Shown here: positions 38,201-54,601 of the stretch, piece after piece | Layout: every line of letters starts with the position of its first letter | How positions within the stretch are numbered: the first letter of the stretch is position 1 | NCBI GenBank assembly: GCA_022113835.1 | Contig: JAILWY010000021.1 | Coordinates: 868,001-932,000, forward strand | DNA length: 64,000 nucleotides | DNA from: Atopsyche davidsoni | Lineage: Eukaryota > Arthropoda > Insecta > Trichoptera > Hydrobiosidae | Direction: 5' to 3' | Notes under the pieces: model-generated | The model's database searches: none | The model's input: only the letters and a program-made list of their open reading frames with translations | Told to the model about the DNA's origin: nothing | Position numbers and translations under genes: made by a program

Positions 38201-41200
38201 GAGACCTGATCATGACACGGTCCACAGAGAAAAGCACGTCACGGCGGTTGCGAGAGACTACCACATCGTGCCAGATGTTGTCATCGAGCAACGAGCCCAC
38301 TGACATCGAAGTCATCAGACCCGAACCTACAAAAATACATACAATTTGTTTGTGCTAATATTTTAAATGAATTTATCAGCATTAAGAATATATTGTGTCA
38401 CCAAACATTTAAAATTATGTGAATTTTGTAGTAATGCTTAAATCTGCAAATCATCAAAAATCATGCAAAAATGCAAAAATCTGACTTATCAAAGTAAACC
38501 AGGGATCATATTAAAAATGCGATACTAGCAACAGTTTACATGCATTAAAACTAACTTTAGTGATACTCCAGAGCAGAGAGTAAAATTAGCATGATAGCTT
38601 AGCAGTTAAGACTGGTAACTGATAACTTACATTTCAGAGATTGGATCCCGTCCCATAAGAAATTTCCAAACTGATATATTTGGCTTCATGCCAGATTCCA
38701 TTGGATATAATTTACATAGTAATTGTGTGTAATGATACAAGTTTTGTACCAGCAAAGAATTTGAATTTAGGAAATCTGTTTCAAAAAAGAAGGTATACTA
38801 TCAAACTAATTGTTTTAGGTTATACCTAGATCCATGTTGAGAAGTAGTCTATTGTCTCGCAGCTGCAGTGCGATAAAATCTCCTTGCGAGCCCCTCGAGT
38901 ACAGAAGAGTCCCTGAGGCCACAGATGTTTTGAAGCGCATGCGGAGGGACTCTCTTGAGGCAGAGATGGGCTCCCGAGTCAAGTCCCATTGCACCAAGGA
39001 AGTCCCGTTCATGTATAATGTATCCGCAACTATTTTTTTGGGAAAATACATTATAAATATTGACGATTGAAGTTAATAATTTACCTGACTTTAAATTTTC
39101 TTAAACAATATTCACTAGAATAGCCATTTAGTCCTACATGACCAGTTTTGATGAAGACGAAAATAACCATTTCATCAATAATAATAATACATCAAAAGAG
39201 ATAAACTTTCAAGGATACAAACACAATTTTTAAGTTTAGTTTGTGATTTTTTTAAGAGAAATATGAAACTAAATAAGCAAACAATAAAATTATAACTGTA
39301 TAGCGTTTAGATTCATAATTATATTTTAGGAGCATTGACTATATTTCTATATGTGTGCTTGAATAATGACGTTCAAAATATAGCAGATAGTTTGAAAATG
39401 TGTCAAATTTTACATACCATAGTCGCATCCGTATAGTTCCACTCGCAAAGATATGCGATCTCTCCATCGCGTGGGGTTGATCCTCACCCACTGTGCTATT
39501 ATCGGAACTTCGAATTCATTCCTACGTACGTGGTCTCCATCCGAGTTACCTTTGAACATCTTCAAAAAGAAACAATCAAAATATAATTCAGAAATACTAT
39601 TCGAGAGTGGAGTTCTGTCCATGTTCACTTTTGAATAGGACTAATAACTTTTTTATATTTTTACCTGACATTTAAGCAATATGAAAAATTAAAACATTGC
39701 ATTTTAGATTACAAAAAAGCAAATTATAATTTAGCATATCCATCAATTTTTGAGATGATGAATTGAACACTTGACAAAATCAAAGTAAAAATTAGGTTTG
39801 ATGAGTACAACCTTGTATCATGCATCAAAGTCATTATATGTAGCAATTAGTAGAGTAAGGCATATCAATTGTTATAGAAATGTTAATTGAGAGTAAATAT
39901 TTTTTTCAGCTATTTGCAGGAATATGCATTAGACCAAGCAAGTATACTTAACTTATGATGTGTGATCATCGTATCATTAGATGTGCTAAGTACTAAAAGT
40001 CTACTTCCCATAACCCTATAAGTTGTAGTACTGTCCCATAACCGAAAAACTGTTGACTGAAGATTTATTTTCCTTAATATAAATTTACCTAGAATTGCTG
40101 TATTTTATTATCAAACTGGAATATTTTTGGAATTATTAAAGGATTCGTTGATTAACCAGGTATCATTTACACAAAAATATATTTAATGCTTTAGCTGTAG
40201 GATATTTCAGTGATTCTTCTAGAACTCAGTGAAGAAAATTACAAAAAACTAGATATAAGTTAAAAACTATTATTCAGAACGAATTGGATAACTTAATTAA
40301 TTGCGTAACTTGTAAACTGTTAATTGTAACTGAGTACTAAATAGTAGATCATCGCTATCAAGTCTTTGATATATTAAATTCATTTCGAATTTGTGGTAGC
40401 AGAAGTCTATGATATATGATCGTGTCAGGGCTATAATTTCAGGGGAACACCGAATTAACTGAATTGGCAATATTTTTTAACCCTTACTGTCTAATTTATA
40501 GACACGGATACTTATCTGAACTTTTATTTAGAAAAAACTTAATATCCATAACAGGATCTATATAAATATGCATTATAACTAAGGATATTTTAATAATTCA
40601 TAACTGGATTTGATCTACCCTAAAGATGAAATAATTTGTGAAATAAACACCCAGTTATTTAACAATGAATCGTCCAAACATTTGCTTAATGAATGATGCT
40701 GCTTTGCAACAAAGGAGACTCTTCGATCTGGCAGTACCTCCTCTTCCCCCGCCTGCGTAGTGTAAGTCTTCCAGCCTTCGCCATCATCGGAGTACTGCAG
40801 CAGGTACTCGGACACAAAGTCCTGAGGAAGGCGCCGCCCACGAGTGGCCAGGGCGCGGAGCTCACGCCTCTCCTTGAGGTTGATGATGAGTGCCTGCTCC
40901 AAGTTGTTGGTGGCCGGACTCCACGCGCTGGGGCCTGCCCGTGTTAGTCAGGTTAGAGGTTAGAGCTTCATGCAAACCTCAAGGTACTGCACACTATGCA
41001 AGGGTACAGGTGTCCGAGGACAAAGCTACTGCAAGAGTGTACTCTAAGGATTATTCTAAATTGGCTCCTACCAGAATTTATAATATAACAAACAGTCATT
41101 GCTCTAGTCCTATTTTTAGTGTTCCAAAATGCCCAAATATTTTGATTTACATGGAAAATGGAAACTAGTTCGTTGTAAATATTGCATATTTTAATATGTA

Positions 41201-44200
41201 TTTGGATGCATAAATTATATTTGGAAGCAGATAATATTCATGGCCAAGAATAAAAGCCATTTGTTAAGATATGTACTAGATGTGTGTATTGACTTATTAT
41301 TTATTTTTTGTGCATTTAGGATATTTAAACTATTGTAATGTTTACTATAATACTTCCTTATATCAAAAAAAAATTGTGAAAGAATCTTATTTTCCTTTTA
41401 ACTTATAGAATATATTTTATGAATGGCATTTACAGGTAAAATAAAGTATGATTCAGAGTAATATAACCTATAATAGCCACCATCCTGTCTTATGATTGAG
41501 GAAGAACCGATGGATTTGTTTAATAGAATAATTTTCAGAATACACTCGTTCAATAGGATTTCCGTTATATTGAATGGCCGGGATGGTATGCAGTGTTATT
41601 ATTTTAAAGCGAGAAGGTGTAAAATCTAAGACAATTTAAATAAGCGATCAATCAAAATATGAAATTTCTTAAATGGTTACACCCGCTGCCACTTTATTAA
41701 GAAAGAGAGCTAAATACTTCATGAAACTGGATGCCAAGTCAAGTTCCCAGGCAGTGCAATCAGCAAGCATCAAAAGCATCCAAAACTACACACTTTATAC
41801 AACCGTAACATCAATCAATACTCATAACTCACACAAATACAAATAGTTGCTACTATGTAAAAGTAATATATATATATATTGGATAATAAATTATCAACCT
41901 AATATGGTGGCGTATGATTAAACCTATAACTATTTAATAAATTTTGGAAATCAGATTTAAACCTTTTAGATATTTCATAAAAAGGATTTAAAAAAAAACA
42001 CTTAAATATTTTTTCAAGGCTAAAATGTGAATCGGTATTTTATATGAAAAAAAAATGGACCAATTATCATAATTCATGATACAACAAAATACTTAAAAAT
42101 AATAAAACAATACAACTAATTAATGGGAAAGCAAAGAATATATAAATAAATAATAAAATTATATAAATTATTTGATAAATATAAAAATAAAGAAAGCAAA
42201 AATTTTTATTGTCCAACAAGTGGATGATACCATAAAAATGTAAATACATGTATGGATACTTGTAAGGTCATGTTCATGTTTTAAAACTAGATAACTAGTT
42301 CAACAAAAATACATAACAGCATTGTAACCTACTGTAAATTATTGATTCAAAAATATCTGAAAATAGAGTGTAATAAAACCAATAAAAAAAAAAATTATAC
42401 ATGTGTGTGAATGTCAATTGAAAACAATTTGTCAATGGAAGATGCACCATTTAGAAAATATAACAGTATATTTAAAAAAAAAAATCCCTTTTAAATTACA
42501 AATTTTTATGATAAAACTCCACCAAGTATTTTCTGTTTATAGTGTGTATATATGACATATATAATGTAATAAACTAAATCACTAATTTAATCAGAAGAAT
42601 CGAACGAATCGTCGTTATGATTCACAGGTTTGCAGCTAACATGATATAAAAATGTGTAGCTATACATATCAGAGTAGGTTATGTAGCTGGAGGATAAAGT
42701 AAATAATAAATTTGTTTATAGCATTAGATTGCAGGGAGAATCCGTAACCACCATAACTTAAAGGCTACTTTGTTAGTCGATAGTTCAAGAAATAGCCAAG
42801 CCCAGGGTTGTCAGTGCTTTCATCTCCTTGACTCGCTTTACCTTGACTTCCCCTCCGGCCTCCTTGTAGTCGGCGAACTCCAAGCCATTGTAGCCATAGC
42901 TCACTCCAAACTCATCCACGTACTCTGCCGAGTGCGGGCGACCCTGAGTGGCTATACGCGTGATATTCATCACAGAGCCCAGGTCAATAATCAGCTGCTG
43001 CCCAAAATCATTCTCCAGAGCCGTCCAGGCGTTGCCTCCTTTGTTTTCAACGAGTTGTGGCATCATTAGACTTAAGCATTGTATTTGTGAGTAGGTACAT
43101 TAGTTTTCTGACTCAGGTGTTTTCTGTGTTGAATGTATATTGTACAATGTGTCACACGTCTAGCTTCAGATATTAACATACATTGTTGGAACAATGGAGC
43201 TGATTTAGAAGTTTTTGTGTTTAAAATTATATTAAATTTACATTTCCAGTTATTTAAATCCGGCACTGAACATTGTCAGGGTAGTTTCTGATTGGTAGCA
43301 ATTTTCCTATACTAGAATATGAACTTTAAATTGACCTGACATTAGTGCACTATATAGACAATTCATTTGAGAATGAGGCCAGTGATTTCATTGCTAAACA
43401 TGCAATCCAAAATAAAAGTGTCAGGAAGAATCATAAATCTTTATTGTAGGTATATTACAATTATTACAATAAAAGTCAATTTAATTATAGTTTATTAAAA
43501 CTAAAACCCTATTCCTAATGTATATTTGATAGGCTTGTTAAAAAAATAAAAGGGAAACATAATCTGAGAAATTGAGGTTGTAAAGTTATGCAATACAACA
43601 GTGGTACGGGATGGTACGGCCATTAGGGTTGTCACTGGATTAAATGTGGTCCTAATACATATAGACCCCATTGTAACTTTTTGAAAAGTAGCAACATTAT
43701 GTCATAAATTATACGGCTGATAATAAAAGAGTTCCTTATGTGATGTTGAGTGATTTGAGTCAATATGTTGTTTTAAAGCTGTTAGAATATTTTATAAAAT
43801 CAACTTATAACTATGGTTATATAAAACCGAATCTAAAAATTATAAAGAAAAAAACGGGTAAAGTTAAAAAACCTGCATCTGAGCTTAAAATATTTTTTCA
43901 TCTTTATTGAAGAAGTTATTACAGAACAATTGGTCTTGATCCAGCAAAGGCAAAGAATCAACCATGAGCTCATCAAATGTCAAGAAAGTATACATTTCAT
44001 GTTCTGCCTGAGATTCTCCGTTGAGATTTATAGCAACGGCCACTCCATGAGTGCTATCTAGCAATGTCTCCTCAAATATCCAGTCGTTCACTGGTCTACC
44101 ATTCACAGTTAGATCTGTATCCACTGTATATCTATTCTCCCGCAATGGACTACTTTTAGCATTAAAACTGATAGATTGAAGATCAATCGTTATTCCAACA

Positions 44201-46198
44201 CCAATATTTTTAACATAACTTTCTTTCAAACACCAATGCCTGTAGAAAGAAGAAAGCTGCTCTTGCTGAGTCTTTAAACTCAAAATATTATCCCATTCCA
44301 TGGAAGAGAACTGTCTCCGCATTAATCTAAAGAATTCTGAGATATTCTTATTTGAGGGAGGTGTCAATTTCATGACGTCGATGCCGATCTTTATTTTTCC
44401 CACTTGACCGGCAAGAACTACATAATCACCCTGGTGGGATATGTTGAAGTCTAAATCAGATACATATAGATTCTTATCGAGCACGGGTTTGCCTCTATCG
44501 TCCCTTGTGAAAATAATATTCGGATACGGCAATCCGGTACACAAGTGAACAAACTTCCTCATCATAAGTCTACCGATGAGGGAAGATTTAAAATCGTCCT
44601 TATACACAAACTTAGACAGTCTAATTTTTTCTTCAGGTTGGATACATGCTCCGGCGTGAAGGATATCAGATTCACTAGGTATCCATGAGGGAACACTAAA
44701 GGCCCACCTATAGGATACTTTTTGGGCCATTTTGAAAGCACTCATATTCTCATTTAAAGTTCATACCAACACTTTCTACTACTTCTCAACAGCATTAAAT
44801 AAAAATGTATGATGTAAAGTCAAGTCCAGTCCACACCAGCTATGATTGACCTGTAGACAAACATAGTGTGTTGAATTTTCAATATTCTATTCCAAAATGG
44901 ACTCACAGTAAATTATACACAATTGCATAATATATGACGGATATGAAGATGATATGATCGGTATTGGACTTGACTTTTTTCACATTCATGTGCTACAAAC
45001 TAGGTAAAATATAGCCACACAATAATATATACAGAGCATACGTTTACAAAATAAAAATATATAAACAAGCATTCATTTGTAGTTATGCCTTTTTAAAACA
45101 CTACTAACAAGAATTTAAAATTAAAATAAATAAGCATTTCTTAATTTTCGAAACCTTGCCAATAAAGCGTAATAAAAAGGTTGATACCAATTAAAGCAGC
45201 TAATGAATAATAAAACTGGCATGCTTTTAATGCAAAAATCTACGTAATATTATTAAAACTATTCATTTTGAGTGCTTTTTTATGCAGAACATGAGTTACA
45301 AGTCACTAATATATTTCAGAGCTTGCTTTAGTTTTTAAGGCTACGTTAATAACATAATATATTTATGATTATTAAATATGCACATTTAATGGAAGTAAAA
45401 AAAAACTTACCGTCTAAGATTGCATTTTCAGGTCCTCTCTCATTCATAGAAGAAGTTGCTTTTAAAATGGCCCTCTCTATGAGCGGAGTATTACATTCAT
45501 AGTCATCATAATATCTACTGTAGTATTCTGAAATAAAAATTAATTGTTTTTTACTTGTTTTATAAATACATGCTAATTTTATTTAAAATATATATATTTT
45601 GGTAGAATGAGTCATTGAAAATGTTGTGAGTAAATATTAGGGTGTGCCTTAATGCAGTATTGTTTCATAATGTTAGCATGTTTATTAAGTTATTTTATTC
45701 CAAAATGAATGATGCAATATTTATAACCTATAACATATTCTTCATCATTTATTGTTTAAACTATATAAACATAAATACACTTTCCAAAGAAAAATGTGAA
45801 ATGTGGAAATAACATAAAACAATAGTAACATCTCAATGATTACTATTGATTAAACATTTTACAAAGAGATATCAGTGATAAAATATACCCAATAAAGCTT
45901 AGTTTGCAAGGCAAATAGTTGATAATGAATTACTCATATGTTAATATATTTTAATATGCTGACAAGTTCATGTGAACGAAAATAACTGCCAATTTTTCAT
46001 AACAAATGGGCCACATTAACCAGGTGATATTTTTAACAACATAAAGATATTGATGGGATTGCATACTTTAGATAATAAATTAAATGATGAAATTAGTAAA
46101 TATGATAAATAACGATATTTACCTGATCTACATCCAGAAATAATTAAGGCAAAAAAGCATGCCGATATAAGCGAGGCACCCATCATGACATGACGCAC
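32240..46198 (-). CDS. Nrx-IV: Neurexin IV (Caspr family septate-junction adhesion protein)
   Basis: This is a single-pass adhesion protein of septate junctions that works with Contactin, Neuroglian and the band 4.1 protein Coracle. The exons are 46123-46198, 45411-45527, (42842-43038 or 40738-40934), 39418-39559, 38826-39029, 38160-38326, 37894-38070, 37638-37799, 37146-37362, 36912-37062, 36719-36825, 36443-36568, 36109-36312, 35729-35896, 35254-35397, 35003-35139, 34711-34862, 34181-34377, 33773-33913, 33330-33509, 33106-33239, 32809-33019, 32557-32694 and 32240-32430. The summed length divides by three and gives 1279 residues. The domain order is signal peptide (1 to about 23), discoidin domain (about 37-177, ending AQWVRINPTRWRDRIS...LYGC), two laminin G, EGF (exon 36719), fibrinogen-like region, laminin G, EGF (exon 33773, CQSNPCLNNGTCHEG), laminin G, and a TM helix (about 1213-1234). 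A short tail follows with the juxtamembrane 4.1-binding stretch and a C-terminal EFFI PDZ ligand. This is the standard Caspr architecture and length. Confidence 0.96.
37511..37620. repeat. Imperfect inverted repeat (foldback/MITE-like) in an Nrx-IV intron
   Basis: About 40-base arms (TACTGTC...TTTATGTCAATTTGAC and its reverse complement further right) meet in the middle at about 37580, with only a few mismatches. A second, smaller palindrome (CAGTACAACAATA.../...AATTGTTATACTG) abuts on the left. RNA from either strand would form a long hairpin. The structure suggests a small foldback or miniature inverted-repeat element. Confidence 0.6.
38580..38720 (+). mobile_element. Probable tRNA-derived SINE remnant
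   Basis: The plus strand carries an A-box-like TAGCTTAGCAGTTAAGA at 38595 and a B-box-like GATTGGATCCCG near 38639. The spacing of about 44 bases is that of RNA polymerase III type 2 promoters. The unit lies antisense in an Nrx-IV intron. No clear A-tail or target duplication was found, and it is not a functional tRNA. Confidence 0.4.
39560..40737 (-). other. Nrx-IV: Nrx-IV intron after the exclusive exons
   Basis: This is AT-rich intron sequence without a recognised exon. One ACTAAT motif (39846-39851, minus strand) is present. Its meaning is uncertain given the base composition. Confidence 0.5.
40738..40934 (-). CDS. Nrx-IV: Nrx-IV mutually exclusive discoidin exon, downstream copy (Drosophila exon 4 position)
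   Basis: This is also 197 nt with identical entry and exit phases. It encodes PSAWSPATNNLEQALIINL, then LRALATRGRR and YLLQYSDDGEGWK. About one third of residues match the 42842 copy at the same spacing, including AW, LII, AT.GR and V.E. Including both copies would keep the frame but duplicate half a discoidin domain, so exclusive use is expected. Base composition is markedly more GC-rich than the flanking introns, as expected for coding sequence. Confidence 0.85.
40943..40948 (-). promoter_or_regulatory. Nrx-IV: ACTAAC motif at the acceptor of the downstream exclusive exon
   Basis: On the minus strand CTCTAACCTCTAACCTGAC precedes TAACACGGGCAG and the exon. Three CTAAC units are thus packed into the last 35 bases of the intron, one being ACTAAC only 8 bases from the acceptor AG. 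ACTAAY is the core of the binding site of the STAR protein HOW. Bound here it would be expected to block this exon. The units could also simply be branch points. Confidence 0.45.
42772..42777 (-). promoter_or_regulatory. Nrx-IV: ACTAAC motif downstream of the upstream exclusive exon
   Basis: A minus-strand ACTAAC lies about 65 bases into the intron after the donor of the 42842-43038 exon. It matches the HOW response element core (ACTAAY). A second match, ACTAAT, lies about 60 bases before that exon's acceptor (43099-43104). The position is suited to activation of the upstream exon, but the role is inferred from the Drosophila gene. Confidence 0.4.
42842..43038 (-). CDS. Nrx-IV: Nrx-IV mutually exclusive discoidin exon, upstream copy (Drosophila exon 3 position)
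   Basis: This exon of 197 nt starts after an AAAG acceptor and ends at an AAG|GTAAAG donor. It encodes GNAWTALENDFGQQLIIDLG, then ITRIATQGR and FGVSYGYNG. It enters with one base carried over (GAC G|GA) and leaves in phase 0 to MFKGNS, exactly as the 40738 copy does. The acceptor lacks a pyrimidine tract, but a CTAAT branch-like site lies about 30 bases upstream. In flies the equivalent exon is the septate-junction (epithelial and glial) choice; that assignment here is by position. Confidence 0.85.
43039..43884 (-). other. Nrx-IV: Nrx-IV intron 2, part downstream of the nested gene
   Basis: This part should include the 3'UTR of the nested phosphopantetheinyl transferase gene and then the acceptor region of the upstream exclusive exon. 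No further coding frame is supported. Confidence 0.5.
43885..44745 (-). CDS. 4'-phosphopantetheinyl transferase, AASDHPPT type
   Basis: This enzyme transfers the 4'-phosphopantetheine arm of CoA to a serine of carrier proteins. In animals this single cytosolic enzyme serves fatty acid synthase, the mitochondrial acyl carrier protein and aminoadipate-type enzymes. The frame is uninterrupted at 286 residues, within the family's usual range. Visible motifs are the N-terminal RWAFSVPSW and QPEEKIRLSKFV, then GRLMMRKFV, then FNISHQGDYVVLA. IGIDVMKL carries the Mg-binding Asp (about 123) and WCLKESYVKNIGVG the WxxKExxxK signature (171-179). The frame continues to the C-terminal FLTFDELM. The gene has no introns and lies in Nrx-IV intron 2 on the same strand, so it needs its own promoter in the stretch up to 45411. 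A second in-frame Met is at residue 6. All key residues are present, so it looks functional. Confidence 0.93.
   Translation of the reverse strand: MSAFKMAQKVSYRWAFSVPSWIPSESDILHAGACIQPEEKIRLSKFVYKDDFKSSLIGRLMMRKFVHLCTGLPYPNIIFTRDDRGKPVLDKNLYVSDLDFNISHQGDYVVLAGQVGKIKIGIDVMKLTPPSNKNISEFFRLMRRQFSSMEWDNILSLKTQQEQLSSFYRHWCLKESYVKNIGVGITIDLQSISFNAKSSPLRENRYTVDTDLTVNGRPVNDWIFEETLLDSTHGVAVAINLNGESQAEHEMYTFLTFDELMVDSLPLLDQDQLFCNNFFNKDEKIF
44746..45410 (-). other. Nrx-IV intron 2, part upstream of the nested gene
   Basis: This part is AT-rich and bounded by the GTAAGT donor after 45411. It must hold the promoter and leader of the nested transferase gene unless that RNA is processed from the Nrx-IV transcript. 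No clear TATA box or initiator could be chosen. Confidence 0.45.
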
Positions 46199-46964
46199 AA
46201 CGACAATGTTACGCCCAAATATACGTATAACAGCTATTTAGCTTTGAATAAAGCTAACGCATACATTAAATACGTAGCCAGCTATACTATCTAAAGTATA
46301 TATCCATAAATAAATAAAATTGTGCAATTAATTTTTCTAAAATCATCTGTAAATAAATATTATTATAGTTTAGAATGCATTTATATGCTATAAAATTACT
46401 TTTTCAATTTTATTTTAAAAAATCAGGACATGGTCATATAGATTTAGTACTTTTTGTCTACGGTTCAATGTTGTGTTGAATCTATGGAAGGGTGCAGTAA
46501 AATTATATTGTTGATTAATTAAATGTATTCAATAAATCAACAATTTCCAACTGTTATTCGAAGTATAATAATCTATAGTAGTGCAGTTTTAATAAATTAG
46601 ATGTAGTGAAGTATAAAAATCCTCAGTTGCATGATAGGAAGTGTTGTAAACACGCACGAAAACAATCCTGTCACTTAATTACATCTACTAATAAATCGTA
46701 GAAAGTTATCGTGTGTGACGTATACGCGAATGAGTTCGTCGGTTTTGAGAATATGTTTCTTTCGTTTACGATAATAATAACTCAAACATGCTTCACAAGT
46801 GGCTGAAACACTAAAAAAATCGTTACAGATTGGCTCCTAATGTTTTCAGATCTATGTAGAAAAAAATGTATAGCGCGATATGTGAATATTTTTTGCCATT
46901 GTTGTTATGAGTTGTAGTGAATGAGGTCTGTTATCCAGAGTAGTGATTTTTGTCGGTAGCGAGT
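46199..46964. promoter_or_regulatory. Divergent promoter region of Nrx-IV and PI4KB
   Basis: The two start codons face away from each other across about 770 bases, so both leaders and promoters must lie here unless distant leader exons exist. The right part (about 46640-46960) is less AT-rich. No TATA box could be assigned with confidence. Confidence 0.5.

Positions 46965-54601
<7,637 letters not shown>

Larger units (their letters stand above)
40935..42841 (-). other. Nrx-IV: Intron between the two mutually exclusive Nrx-IV exons
   Basis: This intron of about 1.9 kb is AT-rich with homopolymer runs and no other exon recognised. It holds the ACTAAC sites at both ends, near 42772 and 40943. 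Its length makes steric exclusion by intron size unlikely. Confidence 0.5.
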
